From Nitzschia sp. DOCU1 (Eukaryota; Bacillariophyta; Bacillariophyceae; Bacillariales; Bacillariaceae): a DNA stretch of 64,000 bases. Positions within the stretch are counted from its first letter, which is position 1. The number at the start of each line of letters is the position of its first letter. The stretch covers positions 2,596,549-2,660,548 of the forward strand of contig OX595990.1 in the NCBI GenBank assembly GCA_951394045.1. The letters run 5' to 3'. Below the pieces are notes generated by a model, which saw only the letters and a program-made list of their open reading frames with translations, had not been told where the DNA came from and made no database searches. Positions 53,387-64,000 of the stretch are shown here, piece by piece. Made by a program: the position numbers and the translations under genes.

Positions 53387-54110
53387 GGCAACAAAAGACA
53401 GACTTCAGAAACATGTAAATAACAATGGGGATGACATCTTCGTTTTGAAGTTTCTGCGAGCATCCAAAATACGAAAGAATCCTGCAGGATGCTGACGTCA
53501 TTCCCAAGCTTTTACCGGTACTTAATCAGTTTAGTCATGATGTCTAAAAAGTAGCGGCACCGTGCTTTAGTTTTGCTACGAGTACCATTCTACTTGCTAC
53601 CTTCGATCGCAGAGGAAGCTTACCAATGATCTCGTCTAGCTAGCGCTGTGAGGGGCGAGTTGCCAAGAACCACATTAGCAACATAGATTGGTTCGATCCA
53701 TTACAGCCGCGATCTCCCAAACGAACTCCTAGGAATGAGGATCAGCAATCAATGAAGGTATGGTTCTTGTAGTGGAAACTTTCTCGAGTAGTCATCAAAT
53801 ATAGCGGTCTAAATTGTTTTCTATGGCTAGCTTGCCGAATGGAACGGCATTTTGTAGTCTTGTAGTAACCTCCAATGTCGAGGCCTCGAAGCCAATTGAG
53901 AATTGAGGCGCAATGGCAAGTGTAGCCCTGCGCCCCGAGCTTTCTCCAATAGCTTTCCGCCACACCTTTACCCCCAAGTTTCATAACCACTTGGCCTCTT
54001 GCTTCATGCCAGCTCGACACGAATTCCTTCATGTGAAATCCGAACCCCGTCGATTAGCTGGTAGCTCTCTATGTAAGGAAGGACAGACCGTCTCCAGAGC
54101 AAAGCGTTCC
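53387..54110. other. Intergenic region
   Basis: 0.72 kb; a 96-codon minus frame at 53742-54032 has no protein-family character. Nothing else supported. Confidence 0.5.
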
Positions 54111-54770
54111 CTACTCTGCCGGGTCCAGCTCTTCATCAAGCTTGGGATCATCTAAAGAAAGCGTGCTCAACTTGCCCCCATCGAGCATGCCTTCATCCCA
54201 CTCGAATAATGTTAACTTTGTCTGGCCTGGCCCGGACAAGTTTCTAGCGTCGACGCCCTGGCGGCAGATACTTCGAGGTGATTTTAATGGGCTCACCCGT
54301 GAAAATCGATTACTCCATCTCCCACTAGGGGAGGATAACCGACGAGATGGAGAGTCCAAGTCGGCCCGAATACTGTTGGTATGACAGGAAGTGGAAGTTT
54401 CCCGTGTATGTTCCGTAATTTTTGTCAATGGAAGGTCCGAAAACGAACTGAAGAGTGTGCTAATGTAACTCAACCCCTCTCCAACTCTTCCCATTTTTCT
54501 AAGATCCGACTCGTCTCCTTCCTCGTCGTTCAAAGTATCTGAAAGGTTGTCGAATTCGTCGTTCTCAGCTTTCGACAGGAGAGGACTCTCAGTACTTTCC
54601 GTTTCCCAGTTGTTGGGCTTCCCAAGGCTTGTCCCACCAGTTGTCGAGTCAAGATCACTATCGTCGACCTCTAGACATTCTTCACAGCTGTGAAGCTCGC
54701 TTTCGATGCTGCTTTCTTCGTGCAAATCGTCCAGCTGCAAAGACCCTTCATCTTGCGGTCTGGACGGCAT
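54111..54770 (-). CDS. Acidic, mostly disordered protein, function unknown
   Basis: 219 residues, single exon, start MPSRPQDEGSLQL. The N-terminal two thirds are Glu/Asp/Ser-rich with a C-x2-C (HSCEECLEV). A short hydrophobic segment (VGEGLSYISTLFSSFSDL about 100) is followed by Ser/Arg/Pro stretches (RRLSSPSGRWSNRFSRVSPL) that look like kinase target sites, and an acidic C-terminus (DDPKLDEELDP). No domain or targeting signal is recognised. Coding status is inferred from composition and frame length only. Confidence 0.5.
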   Translation of the reverse strand: MPSRPQDEGSLQLDDLHEESSIESELHSCEECLEVDDSDLDSTTGGTSLGKPNNWETESTESPLLSKAENDEFDNLSDTLNDEEGDESDLRKMGRVGEGLSYISTLFSSFSDLPLTKITEHTRETSTSCHTNSIRADLDSPSRRLSSPSGRWSNRFSRVSPLKSPRSICRQGVDARNLSGPGQTKLTLFEWDEGMLDGGKLSTLSLDDPKLDEELDPAE

Positions 54771-56082
54771 GTTGATGCGTTTAATTTTCTAAGGGATATT
54801 GAAGTATTCTTCTAGGAGGGCCGGTCTTAGGCTAACAACCCCCCCTCTCCGCCAATCTTCTCACGGAAATGATTCTGTAGGTTTTCGGAGCTTTTATTGT
54901 CACAGCGGATGATGTTGCTGTTGCTGTGTTGGGTCGACAACGAAAGCCAATACTGTAGTGAAAGATGACAAATTCGTTGTATCTTGCTACGATCGATCGT
55001 GCCGCATAGGAAAGACAATGATATCGCGTTTCTTCGGAAGAATTACACTCTCTTTTGGGTTCCCTTCATGCGCTTGTTAAGCCCCGAAGCCAATAAAACT
55101 TAACGAAAAGGGTTGTCCATGACACAATGACCGATATTGTTATTGCCTTAATTTTTAGAATACCGCTGATCGTTCTGTTGACACGGGATTTTGGGTCTTG
55201 GGGTCTTCGCAGTTACCATATTTTCGAAGACCGACCTTGAACAAGTTATTGCTCCACAATCTCACGATCCACACGGATGCCGTCTTCCGGACGCCTTGGT
55301 CATGAGACGAGATGTTGAGAAGTGTAGACTGCAACGGTCTGCTCAGTAGAGGGACGCTTGAGTGATGTGGTTTCCACCAATGGATACTGCATGATAGGAG
55401 GCGAGACGTCGTAGACGATTACCGGTAGTAGTATAGTAGACCGACGTGCCACCGCCGAGAGGACGAGCCGCGTCATCGTCCCCCCGTTGGTGCTTTGTTG
55501 AGTTATTCTTATTTGTACTAGTACTAAACAGTGCCACTTCATCTCTCTATTTCGGTCACATTCTCGAGCTCACCCTATGCCAACTTAGTAAAGAGTAGTT
55601 GCTTCTGTCATTTTCTAAACATCTGTTGACGTAGAAATGAGAAATGTGTACAAATATTCGCTGCTTTAGTAATAGTGTAGGAGATGGTTCATAGTTTATT
55701 CTAACTCCGCTCCCTCCAAGAGCTCGAACCACGCATTGCGCATGCCACGTCACTGACGTCAGTCCCCCAACCGTCCGTCTCCATCGATGTCCTTATTCGC
55801 GAGAGGCAACGGTCCCCATTCCTACGTAAATTTTTGTACCAAGTTCTACACAAGAGGTCACTGCTGCCGATCTCTTCCGAGCCACGAAGAAATTCCACGA
55901 AAGAGCGTGCGCAACACACATCTCGCTCCATTCCCGTGCGAGCGACCGTCGTCGCTCGTCAAACGGACGACCGGGAAAAAAGATTGACGGGGGTCGACCA
56001 TTCACCGCTTTCTCCCAATAAGGTCTCATTGACGGTAACCAACCATCAGTTGAATATATATTGATAGTACAGCACAATCACC
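54771..56082. other. Intergenic region upstream of Hsp110
   Basis: 1.3 kb without a supported gene. Short frames on both strands lack family character. The right end should contain the Hsp110 promoter; I could not identify a clear heat-shock element. Confidence 0.5.
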
Positions 56083-58745
56083 ATGAGTAGTGTTGTTGGA
56101 GTAGATATTGGACTGCAAAACTCAGTCATTGCCGCTGCCGGACGAGGTGGCGTAGATGTCATTTTGAATGGAAACTCGAATCGACTGAATCCGTAAGTTA
56201 TTTGCATCGTGGCTAAGTCATTTGCGGCGATGAGGATCGTTGCAAGACAGATATTGCTTCGGTCAAGATCCACGTGGGGTTTGTCAAGGATTGCCTTCCT
56301 GTGCTTTTTGATTAGGGGATTTGTCATGGTTTCTGCAAAAATTACAAGTAGTCCAGTTTCAGGCGTCTCACATTTTTCTTGTGTCATTTTGACGATTTGC
56401 CTGATTTACGAACGTTCCACAGGACCATGGTCGCATTTGAGCAATCGAGAAAGGTGGGCGAGCAGGCGGCTACTGGCGCTATTTCTCAGTACAAAAACAC
56501 CATTATGAATATGAAGCGTTTGGTAGGGCTGGCCTTTGACGATCCTCGCGCCAAAAAGGAAATGAAACTTTGTCCGTTTCAATGCGTTCCAATGAAACAC
56601 TCCTTGGGAGGCCCGGACTCGATCGCGGTCAAAGTGAACGTGAATGGAGATGATAAGATCATCCCCGTAGAAGCTGTATCTGGTATGCTGATTCATCACA
56701 TGGGAATGATTGCGGCCAAGAAGGCCTCGGAGACTTCTGGAAACGCATCGACAGACACAATCCAGTTCTTTCCTCAGGACTGGGTCATTGCTATCCCCTC
56801 GTACTACACAGATGCTCAGCGACGTGCTTTGTTGGCGGGATGCGAAATGGTGGGCATGCCCCCGATTCAGCGTTTGATGCACGAGAATACGGCCACTGCA
56901 TTGGCGTATGGGATCTTCAAGGACATTCGAAAGGAATTTGAGGCTGAAAAGCCCACCAATGTCATGTTCATTGACTTTGGAGCGTCGTGCTACACGGTAA
57001 CTTTGGCAGCATTTGAACCAGGAAAGCTCACCATCAAGTCTTCCTACTATGATGCTGACCTCGGTGGTCGGTGCTTCGATGAAACTATCGCCAACTGGTT
57101 GGCAGATAAGTTTGTTGAGAAATATTCCAAAAAGTTGTCTTCCAAGCCCCACGGCAAGCCCAAGATCATGCTCAAGCTGTATGCGGCCGCCGAAAAGGCC
57201 AAAAAGACTCTCAGTCCTAAGGGGGTCAAGGAAGCCTCGATTAACCTGGAATGTTTGATGGAAGATTTGGATTTCCACATTATGCTCCAGGCAAACGAAT
57301 ATGAAAAAATGTGCGCTCCATTGTTGGCGCGACTCGAAGCCCCCATCAAGAAGGTTCTGGACGAGGCCAAGATCTCTGCAAAGGATTTGAAGTCTGTCGA
57401 AATTGTTGGTGGAAGCTCGCGTATTGGGTTTGTCAAGGCAAAGATTGAAGAAATCTTGGGTGGAGCCACACTCTCGACTACTATGAATGCCGACGAAGCG
57501 GTCGCTCGTGGTGCCGCTCTTCAGTCCGCTATTTTGTCCCCCCGTTTCAAGGTCCTTCCTTACGATATTGTGGAACATCAACCGCTGCCAGTTACTTTGT
57601 CCTGGGACGAAGACAAGGCTGAAGGCATTGAAGTTGGCCCCGATGGATCGGACATGCCGACCAACTCGGTCGTCATGTTTCCTCGCGGAATCAATTTCCC
57701 CATTGTGCGACGTGTTACGCTCAAGCGACAAGGTGCATTCCAAGTCAACTGTAGCTACGACAAATCCGCTACAGATTTTGGATTGGAGAAGGGATCTACT
57801 CAGGCCATTGCGTCATGGACTATTAAAGCTCCCACCGACGGCGAAAAGAAGGTTCGTGTCAACGTCAAGTCGGATTTGCACGGCATTATCCAAATGAGCA
57901 CTGCCCAAATGGTGGAAGAAGTTGAAGACGACGGAGAAGCCAAGGAAGAAGACGGAAAGGAAGATGGCGAAAAGAAGAAGAAGGTTAAGAAGACGAATTT
58001 GGAATATACCATGACCCGTCCGCTAGAATGGTCCAAAGAGGAAATCAACAAATTTCACGAAGCCGAAGTGGAAATGGCCAACCAAGATCGCATTGTTCGG
58101 GAGACTTCCGATATGCGTAACGAGCTGGAGTCGTACATCTTTGGCATGCGTGATAAGCTCATTTCGGAAGCTGATTTGGCCAATTATGGAACGGACGCCG
58201 AAAAGAATGCCTTCAGCAAGAAAAACGATGAGATTGAGAACTGGCTTTATGAGGATGGATTTGACGCTACCAAGTCGGTATATGCTGCCAAGCTGGCAGA
58301 ATTGAAGAAGATTGGCGGGCCCATCGAAGCCCGTGCTGCCGAGGCTCTTGCTCGCCCAGAGGCGGTGGCATCGCTTCAGAAGAATATCGAGAAGTACAAG
58401 ACTTGGCTGGCGGAGGCCCAAGGAAACGATAAGTATTCGCATATTACTGACGAGGAGTTCAACAAGTGCCACGCAAAATGCGACGAAGCCTCTAGTTGGG
58501 TCTACGACATGATGGACAAGCAAGGTTCCCGTGCTGCCAATGTCGATCCAGTATTCACGGCAGCTGATGTCCAAGCAAAGAGCACCGAGGTAACAACTGT
58601 ATGTGGTCCCATCATGCACAAACCCAAGCCGAAGCCACTACCGAAAGTCGACACACCAAAGAAATCAGAGGAAAAGCCCAAGGAAAACGGTAGTGAACCC
58701 ATGGAAACAGACGAAGGAGGCGAAAAGATGGATACCGAAGAGTAA
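56083..58745 (+). CDS. Hsp110/Sse-type chaperone (Hsp70 superfamily)
   Basis: Nucleotide-exchange factor for Hsp70 and holdase for unfolded proteins, cytosolic. Two exons, 56083-56192 and 56423-58745, with a 230-nt GTAAGT...CACAG intron splitting a Pro codon (RLNP/TMVAFEQ), giving about 810 residues. The nucleotide-binding domain starts VVGVDIGLQNSVIAAAG and contains VIAIPSYYTDAQRRALL, NENTATALAYG-like HENTATALAYGIF, FIDFGASCYTVTL and VEIVGGSSRIGFV. The substrate domain has the long acidic/Lys loop typical of Hsp110 (EVEDDGEAKEEDGKEDGEKK, about 520), and the tail has helical EEEINKF-like segments. No signal peptide and no ER-retention signal, so a cytosolic Hsp110 rather than Grp170. Confidence 0.93.
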
Positions 58746-58856
58746 ACTTTATTTCTTACGGCGTAGCTTGCTTAAAACTTGTAGATTGCCCTTCTACTGT
58801 TCCAGCTTTGAATTTCTGCGCAAATTAACACGCATTTTTTGTCTGATTTAGCGATT

Positions 58857-59246
58857 TTAAATGTCTTTGACTCTGGCAAGTGAAGCACGAAGGGATGCTA
58901 GAGCCACTGTATTCGATTCTAGAATGCCATTGTTGTGACTCTGGATTCCCATTGAATCCCAGGACGGATTCATCGCGACCGTCTTCATCACTCGAGCGCT
59001 TAGGTCGACGTGTTCTTTGTGCCGCTTACAAAAATCTTCATCGGCAAGGAGCTGCCGCCAGATGGACCGGACTTCTTCTCGGCATGACTCCAAGTTTTCA
59101 ATCGCTGCCACCAGGTCAGCAGCAGACGACGAAGACCTTTGCAAGGACGCATTGAGCAGTCGACTTTGCGCATTTGCCAAGGCCTCCACACTTTGGTATT
59201 GCGCGTCGATCAAGCTCAACACGTCGTTATTTGTTGCCACCGCCAT
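58857..59246 (-). CDS. Small helical protein of unknown function
   Basis: 129 residues, start MAVATNNDVLSLIDAQYQ. Predicted almost entirely helical, with a possible coiled coil (DLVAAIENLESCREEVRSIWRQLLADEDFCKRH). No signal peptide or TM segment. Size and pattern would suit a small subunit of a larger complex, but I recognise no family. Convergent with Hsp110, 111 bp from its stop. Confidence 0.55.
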   Translation of the reverse strand: MAVATNNDVLSLIDAQYQSVEALANAQSRLLNASLQRSSSSAADLVAAIENLESCREEVRSIWRQLLADEDFCKRHKEHVDLSARVMKTVAMNPSWDSMGIQSHNNGILESNTVALASLRASLARVKDI

Positions 59247-59496
59247 GTTACCGCCTGACGTTCACTAATGACAGAACAGTACCATTATAGACTTGGAAGG
59301 CTCTCCAAGGACTCCGTGCTCTCAATTGAAACGGTGTGGTCCAGCATGCACCGCTGCCGCACTAATTACTGTCGATGGTGCGGATGGCCACAATCGCATT
59401 TTCACCTCTGCTTCTCAACTTCTCGGTCCAAAAAGAAGGAAGTCAATCTTCCGATATTCGATGACTGGATTGACTGATGTGACCGTCCGTGCGTGT

Positions 59497-60890
59497 CATG
59501 GATAGGCCGCATCCCTAGTTTTGCGGAGCAGTACATTTTTCTACACGAGTCTACACAAAAACTGCCCTGTACAAGCTGTGTAGCATCAGTACCAGAACAG
59601 GGCGCGCCAAATTTCCTCAATTCAAATCCTCGTGCATCCACGGCGAAGCAAGCAGCAGCACAACGGGAAGCAAACAATGACCCTCGAGCATCCTACTCTT
59701 TTCATCTTCATCATCATACACTCGGTTCGGGGGAGTTCTTGGTAAAACAACTTGCACATCATCCCAAGTCAACAGCGGTTGATTTCGAGGCTTACTCATG
59801 TAATGCAGAATTGTCCATGTAAAAGAATGCAACAACAGAAGATTTTTATGTCCCCATACCACGCTTTATCGCTACAATGGGTCATTTGGCTATTCTGATA
59901 ATACAACAACCGTCAAGGACCAGAATAATGGAGTGTGAAGTTCTACAACCAGGCGACAACTCGTCTGGTCACAAAATCATGTGCAGATTGTGTGTATTCG
60001 TGGTGGAATATAGTTTCATGGCAAATGCTGAAAGGAAGGATTTGCCGAGGCATCCACCAAGCAATTCAAGGCGATGAGGGGGAAGCAATGAGGGGGAAGC
60101 AATACATTGACACGAGTTCAGCTCCCAGTGGCAACGGGAGCAGCAGCATCACCACTGGTAGATCTGTCAAATAGCCAGTTTCTTGGCTCTCAGTGTTATG
60201 GACGAGACGGCTGTGATAGCTCTCTTGCCTTTCAGTGTTGTGAAAGAGACGGTTGTGGCTTCTATCCAGAAAGTTATCGGCCTCACTGATTTCTATTCGA
60301 GGCTCACACTCCTACATGCCTCATGCCGGGGGATATACTTCGCCTGATCTAGGGGTCAACGCTAAGCTGCTTGCTACAATTCTTGACAACCCAGCATCGG
60401 CTCTCATCGCAGTAGGACTGGCAGTGGGTGGACGACCAGGGATTTCGGCCTGTCCCAACTCAGATGGCTCCAGGAGCTTTGAAACCTGCGGGCTGTTATG
60501 CTTTTACTTGATACTGTGTGGATACTTTGACTTGGGTGCAGGCACAGACGAGGTCATGGGCTATTAGGGCGACTTTCTGCAGAAACGAACGGAAAGCAGA
60601 ATGTAGAGATGCTCTATTATAACTACTAGTATCGATAAAAGCTAGGCGAGAATGGAAAAAGTAAAGTGGCACAGCGTATGTAGTTCTGAGCTCATGTAGT
60701 TTGACGATGCTTTCATAGTAGCTATTAGTAGTGGTCTACGCGCATCGGTAGTGGTGAATCGCATGGGTCGTCCAGAAAAAGAAGTCATTCGAGGGAGTCA
60801 TCCTGGTACAATGTATACACAGCATCTACGCTGTGTAGAACCTACGCAAAAGTGTACTGCTCCGCAAAACAAAAGATGCGGCCCATCCAT
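59497..60890. mobile_element. Candidate non-autonomous element with inverted terminal repeats
   Basis: Left sequence from 59497 (ATGGATAGGCCGCATC, then TTTTGCGGAGCAGTACA and CTACAC) reappears in reverse complement ending near 60890 (ATGGATGGGCCGCATC, then TTTTGCGGAGCAGTACA). About 35 bp match closely and weaker similarity (TCTACACA, GCTGTGTA, GTACCAG) extends to about 100 bp. The 1.4-kb interior has no transposase I recognise and only short frames. Fits a MITE-like or foldback element; no certain target duplication found. Confidence 0.5.
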
Positions 60891-61114
60891 CGTCGGCCGT
60901 AATCCACGACTACTTGGACTGTTGCACAACAATGCCGTCTCATCATTTTCAGGCCAGTCCATCCATGATGCTCTTCCGCGAAGAAAAGCTACTGTAGCGT
61001 ACACCTGCTGCATAACTGTACTCTTAAAATGCAATCATAACAGTTGCTTACGAAAAAAGATTGATTACATTGAATTGACATGATCCTTTCTGATTTATTC
61101 TATTTTTCGTAAAA

Positions 61115-61402
61115 CTAGCACTGGTTCTTAGACACTTGCTTCTTCCTCTCGGGCCGCCGAGACAAGATTCTCCAACTGCAGTTTAATGATATCTTCATCA
61201 GCCTTCTCAACTTCCGATGCTTCTTGGTCGGGACAGCGTCTTCTGGGGTAAAATCATTGCCACTGTCGCCGGAGGAAGACGAGGAGGAGCCATCACTGCT
61301 ACTGGGAGACGATGAATCGTCGCCCCCCTTCTCCAGATTGGAAGAAGCTACCGGTAGTTCAGCCGACTTTACGACTACCACCTGCTGCTGTAGAATCTCC
61401 AA
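61115..61402 (-). CDS. Possible Ser-rich frame, perhaps an exon of the His-rich gene
   Basis: A 95-codon frame overlapping the end of the His-rich gene in another phase, with Ser/Asp runs and a basic C-terminus (KKHRKLRRLMK). It begins from a non-ATG codon. It may be a downstream exon reached by alternative splicing from a GT at the CAGCAGCAG/GTGG site, or not coding at all. Confidence 0.25.
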   Translation of the reverse strand: MEILQQQVVVVKSAELPVASSNLEKGGDDSSSPSSSDGSSSSSSGDSGNDFTPEDAVPTKKHRKLRRLMKISLNCSWRILSRRPERKKQVSKNQC

Positions 61403-61797
61403 GCCGTAGAGGAGCTGTCACTCGACGAGCTGCTGGAGGAAGACCCTTTCAGCATGTCCGCCTGCCAAGACAGGTGGTGTGTTGGGGTTAGTGGGGGGAA
61501 ATCCAGATCAGGAAGGTCGTCATTCCTGCTGATATGGTCTCCTCTGACATGATTGTGATGGTGAGGGTGTTCTTTCGAAGAACGACCCCCCTGGTGTCTG
61601 TGGGAATGTTTTCGGTGGGCGTCATCATGAACCCCCTGGTGTCTGTCGGAATGTTTTCGGTGGGCGTCATCGTCATGGTGGTGGTGTACTCGATGGAGGC
61701 CCCGGACATGAGAAATTCGGGCATCAACGTTCTCGGCCACGAAAGCAAGTGCCAACAGGCAGGAGGCGGTCAAAGCAACAAAGGGAGGTGTCTTCAT
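61375..61797 (-). CDS. Secreted His-rich repeat protein
   Basis: 140 residues with a clear signal peptide (MKTPPFVALTASCLLALAFV, probable cut after VDA at about 26). The mature part is dominated by histidine (HRVHHHHDDDAHRKHSDRH) and contains two near-identical 15-residue units built on DDAHRKHS-RHQG, then HPHHHNHVRG, and ends in a Ser run. The DNA shows the same duplication as a 39-bp tandem repeat at about 61589-61672. His clusters suggest metal or silica association at the cell surface, but that is inference. Confidence 0.6.
   Translation of the reverse strand: MKTPPFVALTASCLLALAFVAENVDARISHVRGLHRVHHHHDDDAHRKHSDRHQGVHDDAHRKHSHRHQGGRSSKEHPHHHNHVRGDHISRNDDLPDLDFPPLTPTHHLSWQADMLKGSSSSSSSSDSSSTAWRFYSSRW
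61589..61672. repeat. 39-45 bp tandem repeat within the His-rich gene
   Basis: Two adjacent copies of a unit beginning CCCTGGTGTCTGT and running through GGAATGTTTTCGGTGGGCGT. Differences are few. It encodes the duplicated His-rich 15-mer. Confidence 0.8.
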
Positions 61798-62532
61798 GCT
61801 TCGTTGTATCCAGGATGCAGCAGGCAGCGGCTGCAGTTTAGAAAGCGAGGGGCGATTCTGAGATGGACTGTGACGAGCTTGATACTTCGATCTTACCTAT
61901 TTTCGGTTCGCACAGTCCGCTTTTCGCCAAATCCAGATGGGATTCTACAACTTTGGACACAAGGCGAGGACACAGGTAGGACGAAGATTCACCCCACTTT
62001 TGATGTAGGGTTAGTGCTGCAAATCCACTGGTTTCCGCTGCAGTGGCGCTGAATGAAGTTTCACAATATTCACAAACCAAAACTCGAGCCCTGCAAGAAA
62101 ACAAATGAAATGATGAATCTTCAAGATTCGGTGAGTCCCATAGCATCGAATCTTCGCCATAGCGCAGGGCGGTGTCATTGCGGCGCTCGCGCCACCAAAA
62201 CGTGAAACATGCGATCCTGGAGTACCGCAATAATCCAGATACCATCATCAGGTATGGCTGGTCACATCCAAAAGTGTCATACCGTAGGATGTGTAGACCT
62301 GGTAGGTGAAGGGCCGGCTTGCACACCAGCCCTCCGTTGCTCCGAGCTGACAGACAGACGGTTTATCGCGGTCTTTTCGGCAAATACAACAATCACAACA
62401 AAACCTTCATGGCATCGATCATATCGGAGCTGTTTTGGAGATCACCCAGGTGGCACCTTCCGTCATGACAGTATCAAATCGCTTCTAAATTACATTTGAA
62501 TTCCATTTGCATGGGTCATCCCGGAAGGCAAT
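61798..62532. other. Intergenic region
   Basis: 0.73 kb between divergent genes. Short frames only; it may include the left end of the transposase-like element. Confidence 0.4.
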
Positions 62533-64000
62533 ATGTATTCTGCAGCACAAGACAGGGTCGCATTGACGGTCCCAATTTTGGAGGCTGCCATTGATGGCAC
62601 TATCTCACATTCTGCCATTCGGAACGACATTAAAGGGAAATGGATCACTCCAGAGACACTAATTTGCGCCATTCAAGCTACAGGGACTATAGTCCCAGAA
62701 ATTGATTTGGGTGCTCCGGTAGTAAACAGGTTGCTAACCAGAATCAAGAGGTTCGGCTGCATGGATGTTTATGACGGAAGCAACAAGGTCGGTCTATTCA
62801 AGTTCCAATACAGTAGAAAAACATTCTACCAAGTGGTAGACCCCGGAGTCCAAGTCGCATATCCAGTGATCAATGCTCAAATATTCAAGATCTTTGTCAA
62901 GAAAGTTGAGGAAGATTCCAAGAAAATGCTGCAACTGCAGTCAAAAAGGCAAACTCGGTCAAGTACAAGTACAACGGAAGATTTTCCTGCATCTGGAGCA
63001 AACAACATCAGCAACAACAATGTAGAAGCGGCATCCATTGCGCCAATGCCTCCAACAAAGCGACAAAAGGTACTTTTAGAAACCTACTGGGATTCGGAGG
63101 AGGCTAGGAAATTGTTTCAACCGAGAGTTGGTGATAATTCCTGTTTGGAAACACTGCAGCGGCGCATCATAAAGCTCCAAGAGGTACAAAATGGGAAAGA
63201 TGGCTTTCGACATGCTATAAGGGGACGGGACCCAGATGACATTTGTTCAGAATCAGAGAAGAATGTTATTAGGCAAAAGTGTCAACTACTTTGTCTAGCA
63301 TACAAATTTGCAATCGATTTCATGAACCGTGAGACATGGCTTACCTGCTGCAACAAGGCGTGTGAAGTGTTAAATCCCCTTGGGATCAAGCAAGCCACAT
63401 CAGGACGAGTAGTTTCAATTTACAACAGGTTATTCCGAGATAGTGAGAGTTTCCTGCATCCTAACATTGATGTTCGGGCAGGCCGTCCACAGGCTCTTCC
63501 ACGCATGCTCCGCACCTACCAGAGCATCCGAGATGGAATACAGAGATACTGTGTGGCAAACCTCCAAGGCCTCACAGTCGAACACGTCCATGATTACACT
63601 CGGAATGTTTTGTTGCCAGATGCCCACCAAATTTGGTGCACAGAACAAATTCCTGGAACGGACCTATCGTTCAATGGGTTTCTGAAGGATAATGGCTTGT
63701 CAAAATTCTCTCCGATGACAACCTGGAGGTGGATGCGGCGGCTAGGCATGAAGTACGAATGCCACCGCAAAAGTTTCTATGTTGATGGGCATGAGCGCAA
63801 TGATGTTGTTGATGCGCGAGTTAAATTTTGCAACAGGTATCTATTGGAATACGAGCCCCGGTGCTTCCGGTGGGTGCACCTTTCGGAGGAAGAGTGCCTA
63901 ACAGTGCCGAAGCTAGATGTAGATCTAGGCGCCAAGTTTACTGCTCTGGATGGAACTGTCAAATATGAGTTTCACGAAGACTATCTTAATTTTTTATACA
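62533..64000 (+). CDS. Transposase-like protein with YVDGHER motif, cut by window edge
   Basis: Open from ATG 62533 to the last base without a stop: 489 codons plus. An in-frame TGA lies shortly upstream, supporting this start. Residues 1-100 are globular (VALTVPILEAAIDGTISHS, IVPEIDLGAPVVNRLLTRIKRFG); 130-175 are polar linker ending in a basic PPTKRQKV; about 190-400 are helical. Then comes FSPMTTWRWMRRLGMKYECH followed by SFYVDGHERNDVVDARVKFCNRYL (about 414-437) and FRWVHLSEEE. In fungi, oomycetes and algae the YVDGHER...RxxF signature occurs in large repetitive families with a downstream DDE nuclease, so a transposon origin is likely. The catalytic region would lie mostly beyond the window. 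Confidence 0.6.
   Translation, partial: MYSAAQDRVALTVPILEAAIDGTISHSAIRNDIKGKWITPETLICAIQATGTIVPEIDLGAPVVNRLLTRIKRFGCMDVYDGSNKVGLFKFQYSRKTFYQVVDPGVQVAYPVINAQIFKIFVKKVEEDSKKMLQLQSKRQTRSSTSTTEDFPASGANNISNNNVEAASIAPMPPTKRQKVLLETYWDSEEARKLFQPRVGDNSCLETLQRRIIKLQEVQNGKDGFRHAIRGRDPDDICSESEKNVIRQKCQLLCLAYKFAIDFMNRETWLTCCNKACEVLNPLGIKQATSGRVVSIYNRLFRDSESFLHPNIDVRAGRPQALPRMLRTYQSIRDGIQRYCVANLQGLTVEHVHDYTRNVLLPDAHQIWCTEQIPGTDLSFNGFLKDNGLSKFSPMTTWRWMRRLGMKYECHRKSFYVDGHERNDVVDARVKFCNRYLLEYEPRCFRWVHLSEEECLTVPKLDVDLGAKFTALDGTVKYEFHEDYLNFLY

Noticed and set aside
56406..57743. 445-codon minus-strand frame opposite Hsp110
   Set aside because: Antisense shadow of a strongly biased chaperone gene.
1..64000. CRISPR arrays, bacterial operons or prophage
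   Set aside because: No regularly spaced repeats, and genes have spliceosomal introns and eukaryotic targeting signals throughout.

Overview
The window looks like nuclear DNA of a raphid-pennate-type diatom. Most genes have short GT-AG introns. Several proteins carry the diatom plastid pre-sequence, a signal peptide followed by an A-F(A/T)P type cleavage site (enolase, a light-harvesting protein, a Tic110 homologue, an uncharacterised helical protein). There is also a fucoxanthin-chlorophyll a/c type antenna gene, a type III metacaspase (p10 placed before p20), and Ty1/copia retroelements of the diatom kind. Genes are dense on both strands and interrupted by young mobile DNA. Exon borders were read by hand from splice sites and reading-frame continuity.

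Layout. 1-3044 (-): Tudor-staphylococcal nuclease (SND1), running off the left edge. 3226-10460 (+): an intact Ty1/copia element with identical 403-bp LTRs, a 5-bp target duplication and one 2001-codon Gag-Pol frame. 10761-13085 (+): a HEAT-type protein. 13.1-17.4 kb: gene-poor DNA holding a perfect 1,307-bp tandem duplication. 17.4-26 kb: a small unknown protein, plastid enolase, a plastid-targeted unknown, an ESCRT-III-like fusion and an LHC protein. 26.4-39.7 kb: Tic110, an SLD-BTB protein, type III metacaspase, a 2OG-Fe(II) oxygenase and histone H1. 40.6-47.6 kb: the histidine-biosynthesis gene hisA (HIS6), split into two pieces by about 6.25 kb of inserted DNA carrying a Helitron Rep-helicase gene. 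47.7-59.2 kb: PSTK (selenocysteine pathway), a one-TM unknown, a DusA-type tRNA dihydrouridine synthase, a PDZ-ferredoxin fusion, an acidic unknown, Hsp110 and a small unknown. 59.5-60.9 kb: a candidate inverted-repeat element. 61.1-64 kb: a His-rich secreted protein and a transposase-like frame running off the right edge.

How it fits together. The host genes are mostly housekeeping: plastid import and light harvesting, glycolysis, RNA and tRNA metabolism, protein quality control, chromatin. The distinctive signal is recent mobile-element activity: zero-divergence LTRs close to the SND1 start, a zero-divergence tandem array, and an essential amino-acid gene interrupted by a largely intact Helitron. 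The two hisA halves join in phase to about 262 codons, the normal length for the eukaryotic enzyme, so this allele was very probably functional before the insertion.
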